The notes under the pieces were generated by a model. It made no database searches and was not told the DNA's origin. It saw only the letters and a list, made by a program, of their open reading frames with translations. A DNA stretch of 64,000 bases from Ideonella aquatica (GTDB lineage Bacteria > Pseudomonadota > Gammaproteobacteria > Burkholderiales > Burkholderiaceae_C): NCBI RefSeq assembly GCF_018069755.1, contig NZ_JAGQDE010000006.1:62001-126000 (forward strand). The letters run 5' to 3'. How positions within the stretch are numbered: the stretch's first letter is position 1; every line of letters begins with the position of its first letter. Below, one piece after another: positions 55,654-64,000 of the stretch. The translations under genes and the position numbers were made by a program.

Positions 55654-57069
55654 ATGTCGTCCCTGTCCCGCGCACGCTTCATCGGCCTGCTGCTGGCATG
55701 GGTCAGCGCCGCCCAGGGCCAGCAGTTGGACCGCTACCTGGCGCCGATCGACGAGCGCCGCCTGGACGATGGCCGACAGGCGGTGGCCTGGATCCGCCGG
55801 GCCGCCCACCCGATCGCCGAGCTCGCGCCGCTGGCCGCCCGCCTGGCCGAGGCCGAGGTCATCGGCCTTGGCGAGATCACCCACGGCAGCCAGGAGGACA
55901 TGGCGCTGAAGGCCCAGCTGCTGCGCCTGCTGGTGGAGCGCCACGGCCTGCGCCTGATCGCGCTGGAAGCCAACCGCGCGGTGGGCCTGCGCCTGCAGCG
56001 CTTCATTGACGCCGGCAGCACCGAGACCGACGTGGCCGCGGCCCTGCGCGATTCGGGCATCTTCAGCGTCTACCGCTGCGAGGCCCTGGGCGCGCTGCTG
56101 CTGTGGCTGCGCGACTGGAACCGCGAGCACACGCCGGCCGTGCGCCTGGTGGGCATCGACGTGCAAGACCCCGGCCGCGACGCCCAGGCCGCGATGCAGG
56201 CGCTGCGCCGCCTGGACCCCGCCCGCGCCGCCGCGCTGGAGGCGCCGCTGGCCGAGCTGCTGGCCGAGCGCGTGCCGCATGTGTCGGTGCTGTTTCCCAA
56301 CGCCCGGCGGCCACAGTGGCAGCGCTGGAGCAGCGCGGCCGCGGCACTGGAGAACGCGCTGCGCGACCGGCCCGATGCCGACGAGGCACAGGAGGCCGCC
56401 TGGTCACTGCGCATGGCGCTGCAGACCTTTGAGTTCGACGTGGGCACGGCCGGCGCCCCGGTGGACCTGCCGCCCGAGGCCTTCTCGCGCCGCGACACCG
56501 CCATGGCCGAGCGCCTGCTGCGCGCGCGCCGCGGCAACGAACGCGCCGCGCTGTGGGCCCACGACACCCATGTGGCCGCCAATGGCTACGACATGTTCTC
56601 GCCCTCCGCGCCCACCGTGGGCAAGGTGCTGCGCGAGCGGCTGGGCGCCGACGGCTATCTGGCGCTGAACTTCAGCTTCCGCCATGCCAGCTTCCATGCG
56701 CACGGCGTGGCCGCCGACGGCAGCGTGGACCTGCGCGGCGCGTTCAAGGTCTGGCGCATCACCGCCGGTCCGGGCGCGCTGGGCCATGCGCTGGCCAGCA
56801 CCGGCCTGCACAGCTTCTGGGTCGACCTGCGCGAGCTGCCCGGCGAGCGCTGGGCGCTGGCGTTCCGTCAGGAGCCGTGGCGGCGCTTGGCTTTCGGTGA
56901 CGGCGTCGCGCCCGAGCAGCTGGCCGCCGCCGATGTGGGCTGGCCGCTGGCCTGGGGCACCGATCTGCTGGTGCACCTGGACACGCTGACCCCCTCGCGC
57001 CTGTACGGCCCGGCTCAGCCGCCGGCCACGCCGGCCAGCAACCCCACCACGCCGGCCAGCACGAAGTAG
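55654..57069 (+). CDS. erythromycin-esterase-family protein, secreted
   Basis: 471 residues from ATG 55654 (a GTG at 55645 is an alternative). A hydrophobic N-terminus (FIGLLLAWVSAAQG) suggests a signal peptide. The catalytic-type motifs of EreA/EreB-like proteins are present: GLGEITHGSQEDM, the conserved Glu/His pair, and AHDTHVAANGYDM with His residues further on. The family includes macrolide esterases, but many members act on other substrates; resistance is not established. The gene overlaps the convergent membrane-protein gene by 55 bases. Confidence 0.85.
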   Translation: MSSLSRARFIGLLLAWVSAAQGQQLDRYLAPIDERRLDDGRQAVAWIRRAAHPIAELAPLAARLAEAEVIGLGEITHGSQEDMALKAQLLRLLVERHGLRLIALEANRAVGLRLQRFIDAGSTETDVAAALRDSGIFSVYRCEALGALLLWLRDWNREHTPAVRLVGIDVQDPGRDAQAAMQALRRLDPARAAALEAPLAELLAERVPHVSVLFPNARRPQWQRWSSAAAALENALRDRPDADEAQEAAWSLRMALQTFEFDVGTAGAPVDLPPEAFSRRDTAMAERLLRARRGNERAALWAHDTHVAANGYDMFSPSAPTVGKVLRERLGADGYLALNFSFRHASFHAHGVAADGSVDLRGAFKVWRITAGPGALGHALASTGLHSFWVDLRELPGERWALAFRQEPWRRLAFGDGVAPEQLAAADVGWPLAWGTDLLVHLDTLTPSRLYGPAQPPATPASNPTTPASTK

Positions 57070-57476
57070 GCGAGCGACACGCCCACCGCAATCAGCAGCA
57101 CCCGGCCCCAGGCGCGGCGCACATAGGCGTTGCCATGGCGCGCGCGCACCAGGCGGACCTGCTCCAGGCCCGGGCCCAGGTACCAGGCCAGCAGGTACGC
57201 AAAGCCGGTGGCCGAGCTGACGCGGCCGGCGATCAGCTCATCGCGCCAGGTCAACTGCACCACCACGTAGAACACGCCGATCGCCAGGCCCACCAGCATC
57301 CAGCGCGCCGAGCGGCGCTGTCGGGCCGGGTCGCCCAGCGCGCGCCAGTTCAGCGCATGCAGCCAGGCGCCAAAGACCGGCGAAAACAGCAGGCTCCACA
57401 GCGCGGCAGCCTGCGGGTTCCACAGCGCTGGTGCGCTGCCGGGTACAGCAGAGGGTTCAAGCAGCTCGTCGCTCAT
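57015..57476 (-). CDS. small integral membrane protein, unknown
   Basis: 153 residues from ATG 57476. Membrane segments are seen near 24-42, 60-80, 87-105 and 127-150 (ALWSLLFSPVFGAWLHALNW is characteristic of a conserved family of unknown function). No polar active-site motif. It overlaps the end of the esterase gene by 55 bases (convergent) and precedes the actP terminator region. Confidence 0.75.
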   Translation of the reverse strand: MSDELLEPSAVPGSAPALWNPQAAALWSLLFSPVFGAWLHALNWRALGDPARQRRSARWMLVGLAIGVFYVVVQLTWRDELIAGRVSSATGFAYLLAWYLGPGLEQVRLVRARHGNAYVRRAWGRVLLIAVGVSLAYFVLAGVVGLLAGVAGG

Positions 57477-57496
57477 GGCGGGACGCTCCATGAATA

Positions 57497-57518
57497 AAGC
57501 CGGGCGCGGGCCCGGCTT
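57497..57518 (-). terminator. intrinsic terminator of actP
   Basis: AAGCCGGG (57497-57504) pairs with CCCGGCTT (57511-57518) with a 6-base loop; on the minus strand a TTTATT run follows. It lies about 44 bases after the actP stop. Confidence 0.7.
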
Positions 57519-57561
57519 GTCGTGTCGGGGGGCGAGCCGCAGCCCGCCCCGGCCGGGTCGG

Positions 57562-59370
57562 TCAGTGGCCCGAGGCGCCAGCGGCACCCAGGCCGGTCTC
57601 CGAGCGCACCTGCTGCGCTTCGAAGTCGGCACGCTCCTTCTTGGCCTGGTCGCTGTTGTCCAGGATGGAGAACAGCCACACGCCAACGAAGCCGATGGTC
57701 ATCGAGAACAGCGCGGGCGAGCTGTACTGGAACCAGGCCGAGCCCTTCGGGTAGCCCAGCGTGGCTTCCCACACCGCGGGCGAGACGACCGTCAGGCCGA
57801 CCGAGGAGATCAGGCCCAGGAAGCCACCGATCACCGCGCCCTTGGTGGTGCAGCCCTTCCACAGCATGCTCAGGAAGAGCACCGGGAAGTTGGCCGACGC
57901 GGCGATCGCGAAGGCCAGCGCCACCATGAAGGCGATGTTCTGCTTCTCGAAGGCAATGCCCAGGGCCACCGCGACGACGCCCAGCGCCAGCGTGGTGATG
58001 CGCGAGACGCGCAGCTCGGCCGTGCTGTCGGCCTTGCCCTTCTTGAACACCGTGGCGTACAGGTCGTGCGACACCGCCGATGCGCCCGACAGCGTCAGGC
58101 CGGCCACCACCGCCAGGATGGTCGCGAAGGCCACCGCCGAGATGAAGCCGAAGAACACGTCGCCGCCCACCACCTTGGCCACCAGCACGGCCGCCATGTT
58201 GGCGCCACCGGCCTTGATCGTGCCCTTGGCCACGTCCGCGTACTCGGGGTTGGTCAGCACCAGGGTGATCGCGCCGAAGCCGATGATGAAGATCAGCACG
58301 TAGAAGTAGCCGATCCAGGTGGTCGCCCAGAACACGCTCTTGCGGGCTTCCTTGGCATCAGGCACCGTGAAGAAGCGCATCAGGATGTGCGGCAGGCCGG
58401 CGGTACCGAACATCAGCGCCATGCCGAAGCTGATCGCCGAGATCGGGTCCTTGATGAAGCCGCCCGGGCCCATGATGGCCAGGCCCACCTTGGCGGGGTC
58501 GATGGCTTCGGCCTTGGCCAGCGCGGCAGCCGCGCTGGCGGCCGCTTCCGGCGAAGACGCCGCCGAGGCCGCCGCAGCGAACTTGGCGATGTCGGCGCTC
58601 TTGCCGGCCGCGGCGATCGCGGTCTTCACTTCCACGCCCTTGGCGAACAGCGCTTCCGGCGAGAAGCCGAACTGCGCCATCACCATGAAGGCCATGAAGG
58701 TCACGCCGCACAGCAGCATGATGGCCTTGATGATCTGCACCCAGGTGGTGGCGGTCATGCCACCGAAGAGCACGTAGATCATCATCAGCGCACCGACCAG
58801 CACCACCGCGACCCAGTAGTCCAGGCCGAACAGCAGCTTGATCAGCGAGCCCGCGCCCACCATCTGCGCGATCAGGTAGAAGGCCACGACGACCAGCGTG
58901 CCCGAGGCCGCGAAGGCGCGGATGGGCGTCTGCTTGAAGCGGTAGCCGGCCACGTCGGCAAAGGTGAACTTGCCCAGGTTGCGCAGACGCTCGGCCATCA
59001 AGAAGGTGATGACGGGCCAGCCGACCAGGAAGCCGATGGAGTAGATCAGGCCGTCATAGCCCGAGGCCATCACGGCGGCGGAGATGCCCAGGAACGAGGC
59101 CGCCGACATGTAGTCGCCAGCGATCGCCAGACCGTTCTGGAAACCGGTGATGCCACCGCCGGCGGTGTAGAAGTCAGCGGCGGAGCGGGTCTTGGCGGCG
59201 GCCCACTTGGTGATCCACAGCGTGGCGGCCACGAAGATCGCGAACATCACGATCGCGGTCCAGTTGGTGGCCTGCTTGGTGGTCTGACCCAGGTCAGCGC
59301 CAGCGGCCAGCGCGGTGCCGGCCACAGCGGCCAGCGCGCCGAAGGCGGCGAGTTGCTTGAGGGCGCGCAT
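57562..59370 (-). CDS. actP: cation/acetate symporter ActP
   Basis: 602 residues, ATG 59370, overlapping the DUF485 stop by one base (TGATG). Sodium:solute symporter family: [37 protein letters not shown] is the SSS signature near the N-terminus, with about 13 transmembrane helices. It takes up acetate and other short monocarboxylates. The unusual feature is a 40-residue Ala-rich insertion (about residues 253-292, [20 protein letters not shown]) in a loop, which makes the protein longer than E. coli ActP (549). Confidence 0.93.
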   Translation of the reverse strand: MRALKQLAAFGALAAVAGTALAAGADLGQTTKQATNWTAIVMFAIFVAATLWITKWAAAKTRSAADFYTAGGGITGFQNGLAIAGDYMSAASFLGISAAVMASGYDGLIYSIGFLVGWPVITFLMAERLRNLGKFTFADVAGYRFKQTPIRAFAASGTLVVVAFYLIAQMVGAGSLIKLLFGLDYWVAVVLVGALMMIYVLFGGMTATTWVQIIKAIMLLCGVTFMAFMVMAQFGFSPEALFAKGVEVKTAIAAAGKSADIAKFAAAASAASSPEAAASAAAALAKAEAIDPAKVGLAIMGPGGFIKDPISAISFGMALMFGTAGLPHILMRFFTVPDAKEARKSVFWATTWIGYFYVLIFIIGFGAITLVLTNPEYADVAKGTIKAGGANMAAVLVAKVVGGDVFFGFISAVAFATILAVVAGLTLSGASAVSHDLYATVFKKGKADSTAELRVSRITTLALGVVAVALGIAFEKQNIAFMVALAFAIAASANFPVLFLSMLWKGCTTKGAVIGGFLGLISSVGLTVVSPAVWEATLGYPKGSAWFQYSSPALFSMTIGFVGVWLFSILDNSDQAKKERADFEAQQVRSETGLGAAGASGH

Positions 59371-59678
59371 CACTTCACCTCCTCTTCGAGGATCTGTTTG
59401 GTCAGCGCGTCGAACTCGCTGTTGGCACGGCGCACGTAGATGCCCGTGATCACGATGGTGAAGATGATCACGCCCATGCCCAGCGGCACGCCCAGCGTGG
59501 TCACGCCCGCGCCCAGCGGCGTGGCCAGGAAGGGCTTGTTGAACGCGATCAGCGCGATGTAGCCGTAGTACACGACCAGCATCAGGATGGCGAGCAGCCA
59601 GCCGAAGCTGTTGCGCTTGCTCTTGAGTTCCCGGTATTTCGGGTTGGCCTGGATGCGGGCCACGACAGGATCCGTCAT
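59370..59678 (-). CDS. DUF485 family membrane protein (YjcH-like)
   Basis: 102 residues from ATG 59678 with AAGGAG 9 bases ahead. Two transmembrane helices with the DUF485 pattern ([29 protein letters not shown] and [27 protein letters not shown]). It is almost always cotranscribed with actP, where it supports the symporter. It probably heads this two-gene operon. Confidence 0.92.
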   Translation of the reverse strand: MTDPVVARIQANPKYRELKSKRNSFGWLLAILMLVVYYGYIALIAFNKPFLATPLGAGVTTLGVPLGMGVIIFTIVITGIYVRRANSEFDALTKQILEEEVK

Positions 59679-59900
59679 GGGTCTCACTCCTTGGTAGTTG
59701 AAGGGCAGGCGCACCTGGCAGGGCACCGGATTGGCGGCAGTGTGGAATTCGTCCCTGACCCTCCGCTGACCCTGGGTATTGGTGCTTACCCCGTGTTTGT
59801 CGTTGCCCATGACAATTCGACCGGCGGGGCGCCCGCCACACCGATGGTGGGCGCTTGACGAGGCTGCCGCCACAATCAAGGGACCCACCGCGTCGGCCCC

Positions 59901-62150
59901 ATGGCATCCACGACCTGCTATTCCTTTGGCGCCTGCCAAGTCCAGCTTGAGCGCTGCCAGTTGCTGCTCGCCGGCCAACGGCAATCCGTACCTCCTCGGG
60001 TATTTGATCTGCTGGTCTATCTGATTGACCACCGTGACCGCGTTGTCACCAAGGACGAGCTGCTGGCCAAGGTCTGGCGCGGCGCCGAGGTCTCCGACAG
60101 CATGATCGCCCGCACCGTGATGAAGGCGCGCCGGGCCATTGGCGACCCCGCCGACGCGCCGGTGCTGATCCGCACGGTGCACCGCCTGGGCTATCGCTTC
60201 ATCGGCGAAGTGAGCTGCAGCCAACAGCCGACCGAAGAGCGGCCGGCGCAGCGCCTGCGCCTGGGGCTGATGCCCTTTGTCAATGCCACAGGCCGCGCCG
60301 ACCTCGACTGGGTGGGATTGGGCCTGGCGGCCTGGGTGGCTCGGGCACTGGACCATGACAAACGCCTGGCGGTGAACGGCCCGAGCACGCTGACGACCGC
60401 CCTGGCCAGCGTGAGCAGCGACGGTGCATCGACCTCTCGCGAGGCGACCGCCATGGCGCTGCTCGGACTGCACAGTCTGGTACACGCGGAGCTGCGAACG
60501 AGTGGTGCGCGCCTGCGGCTGGACTACCGCACCGTGGGCAGCCGGCGCCTGCGCGGCAGTCTGCAGGGCGACGACCCGGTCGCGCTGGGAGAGCGCCTGG
60601 CGCGCGCCCTGGCGGCCGGGCTGTTCCCGCGCGAGCCCTGGCCCTTGCCGCTGGCGCCGCGCCATGCCCTGGCCGCGCAGGCCTACGCCCAGGCGCTGGA
60701 GATGGAGCAACGCCTCGACTGGAACGCTGCCGCGGAACTGCTGCGCGGCGTGCTTCAGCTGGAGCCCGACAGCATGGCGGTGCGCCTGCTCTACCTGCGC
60801 ATGCTGGCCAACCTGGGCGACCCCCGCGCAGTGGCCATGGGCGGCGAGCTGTTGGTCCAAGCACAAGCCCAGGCAGAGCCGCAGTTGCTGGCCATGGTGC
60901 ACCACACCCTGGCCCGCGTGCACTTCCAGCGCGGTGATCCCTCCGACCTGGCGCACGCCGGCGAACACCTCGCCCAGGCCCTGCGCCTGGCCGCACCCCA
61001 TGGCGACGAGGAGTGGGTGCTGCGCCTGTACCTGGAGACCGCCATCCAGCACCACGCTGCGCGCGAGCTTCAGCGCGCACGCCGCTTCTATGCGCTGGCC
61101 CGGCGCGGCAACGAGCGCAGTGGCAGCCCGATCCGCCAGGCGATCATCCTGAACAACTGGGCCGCCCTGGAACTGCACAGCGCCAACCCCATCGCGGCGC
61201 GGGAGCTGTCTGCCGACGCCCTGTCGCTGTGCAGGCAGCAGGCAATGCACGCCAGTGCGCTCAATGCGCTGGTCAACCTGGCCATGGCCGATGCCGCGCT
61301 GGGCCTGTGCGGGCGGGCCACCCGCCATCTGGAGCAAGGCGTGGGCCTGATCGCGACCCTGCCCGACAGCGCCTGGGATTCCCCGGCCTCGCTGGCCGCT
61401 GTGGCCGGCGACCTGGCGCTGGACAACCGCCAGCACGGTCCGCTGGACCAGATCCTGGAGCAGCTGGCGCTGCGCCCATCGACGGCACCGCTGCGGGCTC
61501 AGGTGGTGCTGGATTTCGCCCGCGCCTACCGCGAGCCCCGGACCGAGCAGGCAGCAGCCACGATGCGGTCATCGATCGCGGCGTTGCGGTCCCGCGGCCA
61601 CATGCTGTTCGCCCATGCGCTGGCCGGCCAGTTGCTGAGGGCACAGCTGCGCTGGCAACTGTGCACCGACGAGATGGCTGCGGAGCTGGCCACCTGGCCC
61701 ACCCTGGCCGATGACGACGAACTGCAGTGCGCGCTGGTCTACCTGGGCGCTGTGGCGCGCCATGCCCAGGGCCAGATCCCGGCCACCATCAAGGCCTTGC
61801 AGGAATGCCTGTCGCGGGCACCCCTGTGCCGCTGGCAGGCGCGCGCCCGGCTCGACCTGATCTGGCTGCACCTGGAGCAAGGCGATCTGGCGTCAACCCG
61901 GGTGATGGTGCGCGACGCCGGCCCGTGGCTGGCTGAGCATCCGATGGGCCGCGTGGTCGCGGCCCGCTGGGCCCTGGCCCATGGCCAGCTGGACGAAGCG
62001 GTCGACAGCCTGCAGGCCGGGCTTGACGGGCTGGACGGCCCCTGGCCGGCGGAGCTGGCTGCGCTGCTGCCGCTGTGGCAGTCCGCCCAGGCAGCGGGGC
62101 GGATGCCGCCGCAGCCGGCGCCGGCACCGAGGCTGCTCAGCCAGTGGTAG
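59901..62150 (+). CDS. winged-helix transcriptional regulator with TPR-like domain (OmpR/CadC-type DNA-binding)
   Basis: 749 residues from ATG 59901. N-terminal OmpR-type winged helix (about 8-100): [53 protein letters not shown] ... [14 protein letters not shown]. The rest (about 120-740) is helical-repeat sequence, TPR-like, without a transmembrane segment, so it is likely a cytosolic regulator like the CadC-domain/MalT-type architectures, not a membrane sensor. It is divergent from actP with a 222-base gap and may regulate actP or the secreted gene that follows. Confidence 0.85.
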   Translation: MASTTCYSFGACQVQLERCQLLLAGQRQSVPPRVFDLLVYLIDHRDRVVTKDELLAKVWRGAEVSDSMIARTVMKARRAIGDPADAPVLIRTVHRLGYRFIGEVSCSQQPTEERPAQRLRLGLMPFVNATGRADLDWVGLGLAAWVARALDHDKRLAVNGPSTLTTALASVSSDGASTSREATAMALLGLHSLVHAELRTSGARLRLDYRTVGSRRLRGSLQGDDPVALGERLARALAAGLFPREPWPLPLAPRHALAAQAYAQALEMEQRLDWNAAAELLRGVLQLEPDSMAVRLLYLRMLANLGDPRAVAMGGELLVQAQAQAEPQLLAMVHHTLARVHFQRGDPSDLAHAGEHLAQALRLAAPHGDEEWVLRLYLETAIQHHAARELQRARRFYALARRGNERSGSPIRQAIILNNWAALELHSANPIAARELSADALSLCRQQAMHASALNALVNLAMADAALGLCGRATRHLEQGVGLIATLPDSAWDSPASLAAVAGDLALDNRQHGPLDQILEQLALRPSTAPLRAQVVLDFARAYREPRTEQAAATMRSSIAALRSRGHMLFAHALAGQLLRAQLRWQLCTDEMAAELATWPTLADDDELQCALVYLGAVARHAQGQIPATIKALQECLSRAPLCRWQARARLDLIWLHLEQGDLASTRVMVRDAGPWLAEHPMGRVVAARWALAHGQLDEAVDSLQAGLDGLDGPWPAELAALLPLWQSAQAAGRMPPQPAPAPRLLSQW

Positions 62151-62305
62151 GTCGCCGGGGTCGGGGCGCAGCGCGGTCCGGCAGGTCATGATTTGGTCAG
62201 GACTTGGTGCCCGCACTTGCCTATGCTGCGTCCGTTTTGGTCTGGGGCTCCGGCGCTGCGGCGCCTCGACCGATTCGCTTTATCCCTTAGGAAGTACCCA
62301 TCACC

Positions 62306-62968
62306 ATGAACACCTGTTCCACCGTCCCCACCGCCAACCCGTCCCGCCATGGCCACTGCCGCCGGGGGGTCGCCACACTGGCCTTGAGTGCCAGCGCCCT
62401 GTTCGCTTCGCCCCTCGCGTTGGCCGGCGACAGCGGCGTTGCACTGTGGGACCAGATCAACGGCCTCACCGGCTGGACCATTGCGTCCACCGACCGTGTC
62501 ATCGTCGACCTGCAGCCCTTCAGCACACAGGCGGCAGACGACCTGGCGGTGCCCGCCGGCCGGACCTGGCGAATCACTGACGTGCGGGTTCTGGGCGAGT
62601 TCCTGGGGCGAGGCATCGGCACCTTCGCGATCACCGTCTGGAAGGACCGGCCGTTTCACAAGTCCACCCAGGTGGCCTTCTATGACCGTCAGTTCACCAC
62701 CTCCCAGACCGGCTCGATGACGCTGACCCTGCCCACCCCGCTTGAACTGCCGGCGGGCCGGTACTGGATCTCGGTGCAGTCGCAGAGCTTCGAGTCCGTC
62801 TGGCAGTGGTCGACGAGCAAGCACCGCCACGGCGCGTCTGCCCGCTGGGTCAACCCGGGCGACGGCTACCAGACCGGCTGCACACGGCCCAGCCGCGTGG
62901 TGGACTGCACGGACGTCCCGACGCCTGGCCGGGACTTGGCCTTCGCGCTGTACGGCACCGAGCAGTAA
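62306..62968 (+). CDS. secreted beta-rich protein of unknown function
   Basis: 220 residues from ATG 62306 with AGGAAG ahead. Signal peptide (LALSASALFASPLALAG, cut about residue 40). The mature part has a beta-sandwich look (TGWTIASTDRVIVDLQPFSTQAADDLAVPAG, RITDVRVLG, LPAGRYWISVQSQS). Cys residues near the C-terminus suggest a disulfide. No domain is recognised. A TATGCT -10-like box is at 62222. It is downstream of the winged-helix gene by 155 bases. Confidence 0.75.
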   Translation: MNTCSTVPTANPSRHGHCRRGVATLALSASALFASPLALAGDSGVALWDQINGLTGWTIASTDRVIVDLQPFSTQAADDLAVPAGRTWRITDVRVLGEFLGRGIGTFAITVWKDRPFHKSTQVAFYDRQFTTSQTGSMTLTLPTPLELPAGRYWISVQSQSFESVWQWSTSKHRHGASARWVNPGDGYQTGCTRPSRVVDCTDVPTPGRDLAFALYGTEQ

Positions 62969-62989
62969 GGGCGCGCCGCGGCCGGGTGG

Positions 62990-63008
62990 ACCCGCACAGT
63001 GTGCGGGT
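62990..63008 (+). terminator. 8-bp hairpin after the secreted-protein gene
   Basis: ACCCGCAC (62990-62997) pairs with GTGCGGGT (63001-63008) with a 3-base loop, 22 bases after the stop at 62968. No T-run follows, so termination is uncertain. Confidence 0.35.
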
Positions 63009-63055
63009 GGCGGCGGGCGGGCTGGCTATGATGCGCCGCCTCGCCCAGGAAGCCC

Positions 63056-64000
63056 ATGTCCGCACCCGCACCGTCCACGCTCAACCCCGCCCAGATGGAG
63101 GCCGTTCACCATCTGGCCGGGCCCTGTCTGGTGCTGGCCGGCGCCGGCTCGGGCAAGACGCGCGTGATCACGCACAAGATCGCGCGGCTGCTGCAGGTGG
63201 GCATGGCTTCGAAGCGCATTGCGGCCATCACCTTCACCAACAAGGCCGCGCTGGAAATGCGCGAACGCGCCCGCGCGCTGGTGGGCCCCAAGGCCGCCAA
63301 GGACCTGGTGATCAGCACCTTCCACTCGCTGGGCGTGCGCCTGCTGCGCGAGGACGGCGGCCTGCTGGGCCTGAAGCCGCAGTTCAGCATCCTGGACGCC
63401 GACGACGTGCTGGGCGTGCTGCGCGACGCCGGCAGCTGCAGCGACAACAAGATCGCCCGCCAGTGGCAATGGACCATCAGCCTGTGGAAGAACCAGGGCC
63501 TGAACAGCAGCACCGCGCTGGCCGCCGCCAGCAATGACGAAGAGCTGCTGGCCGCCAAGGTGATGCGCCTGTACGAAGAGCGCCTGATCGCCTACCAGGC
63601 GGTGGACTTTGATGACCTGATCGGCCTGCCGCTGAAGCTGCTGAGCACCCGCGAGGAAGCGCGCAGCAAGTGGCAGAAGGCCTTTGGCCATGTGCTGGTG
63701 GACGAGTACCAGGACACCAACGCCGTGCAGTACGAACTGCTCAAGGCCCTGGTGGGCCCGGCCGACCACCCGGCGCGCGTGCCCTTCACCGCGGTGGGTG
63801 ACGACGACCAGAGCATCTACGGCTGGCGCGGCGCCACGATTGAAAACCTCAAGCGCCTGCCCGAGGACTTCCCCGACCTCAAGGTCATCCCGCTGGAGCA
63901 GAACTACCGCTCCACCGGCGCCATCCTGCGCGCCGCCAACGCGGTGATCGCCGGCAACCCCAAGCTCTTCGAGAAGAAGCTGTGGTCCGACCTGGGCGAC
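63056..64000 (+). CDS. rep: ATP-dependent DNA helicase Rep, partial
   Basis: 315 codons from ATG 63056; the frame runs off the window. UvrD/Rep SF1 helicase: LNPAQMEAVHHLAGPCLVLAGAGSGKT (Q-motif and Walker A), TFTNKAALEMRER (Ia), STFHSLGVRLLR, VDEYQDTNAVQYELLKAL (Walker B), GDDDQSIYGWRGA (III) and the EQNYRSTGAIL motif. It unwinds DNA 3'-5' and helps replication forks pass proteins. Rep is preferred over UvrD from the EQNYRSTGAIL motif and the N-terminus. A TATGAT -10-like box lies at 63027. Confidence 0.9.
   Translation, partial: MSAPAPSTLNPAQMEAVHHLAGPCLVLAGAGSGKTRVITHKIARLLQVGMASKRIAAITFTNKAALEMRERARALVGPKAAKDLVISTFHSLGVRLLREDGGLLGLKPQFSILDADDVLGVLRDAGSCSDNKIARQWQWTISLWKNQGLNSSTALAAASNDEELLAAKVMRLYEERLIAYQAVDFDDLIGLPLKLLSTREEARSKWQKAFGHVLVDEYQDTNAVQYELLKALVGPADHPARVPFTAVGDDDQSIYGWRGATIENLKRLPEDFPDLKVIPLEQNYRSTGAILRAANAVIAGNPKLFEKKLWSDLGD

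Noticed and set aside
55654-57069. Naming the esterase-family gene as a macrolide resistance gene (ere).
   Set aside because: Family resemblance and active-site motifs are visible, but many members act on other substrates and no resistance context exists nearby.
59855-59876. TTGACG followed by CACAAT as a promoter for the winged-helix gene.
   Set aside because: The spacing between the boxes is only 10 bases, too short for a sigma-70 promoter; either box alone may be fortuitous.

Overview
The window is 64 kb of very GC-rich (roughly 70%), densely packed chromosomal DNA. Gene content, gene order and protein style point to a betaproteobacterium of the order Burkholderiales, probably near the Rubrivivax/Leptothrix/Ideonella group. 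That placement is inferred from recognised families and synteny; no database search was run. Genes abut or overlap by 1-14 bases (ATGA, GTGA and TGATG junctions), no gap exceeds 300 bases, and no tRNA, rRNA, CRISPR array, prophage or insertion sequence was seen. The content is mostly core genome with a few accessory islands.

Layout. 1-6730: the end of a PilU-type pilus ATPase, a 3-hydroxyisobutyrate-dehydrogenase-family enzyme, the envelope/replication cluster dolP, diaA-like, yraN and rsmI, a small secreted protein, tldD and a CmoB-like methyltransferase. 6731-8087: a DAHP synthase gene preceded by an attenuator with an aromatic-rich leader peptide. 8068-16070: an accessory signalling island with two tandem membrane Ser/Thr kinases sharing an almost identical kinase half, a lipoprotein, a divergent ECF-type sigma factor with a coupled small protein, and a secreted protein. 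16148-22987: cobalamin adenosyltransferase, feoAB with a probable Fur box and a Cys-rich membrane peptide, a MaoC hydratase, a DUF2520 protein, a basic amino acid decarboxylase and thioredoxin 2. 23067-26440: ECF sigma/anti-sigma genes run directly into thiL-pgpA-pncC. 26460-35751 (minus strand): a GGDEF-EAL protein, holA, lptE, leuS, a secreted laminin-B-like protein, exbD, exbB, dapB, bamE. 35890-38337: fur facing hprK-ptsN-hpf (nitrogen PTS and ribosome hibernation). 38619-41469: a sensorless, degenerate kinase-like protein with a single-domain response regulator, then corA behind a structured leader, then a secreted protein. 41733-51697: a GST, an EamA transporter, a rhombosortase, glnE, and the divergent yhdP and nitrilase genes. 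51708-59678: a secreted protein, a DUF294/CBS/cyclic-nucleotide-binding protein, a hairpin-rich intergenic element, a DnaQ-like exonuclease, an erythromycin-esterase-like protein, a small membrane protein, and actP with its DUF485 partner. 59901-64000: a winged-helix/TPR regulator, a secreted protein and the start of rep.

The most interesting signals are these. (1) The DAHP synthase attenuator: a 27-residue leader with 8 aromatic residues within 9 codons, followed by mutually exclusive hairpins and a T8 terminator. (2) The kinase/sigma island, with signs of recent duplication or gene conversion. (3) The corA leader, which has alternative pairings. (4) The hairpin array at 54793-54911. (5) Genes whose -10 box sits 6-7 bases before the ATG, suggesting leaderless transcripts.
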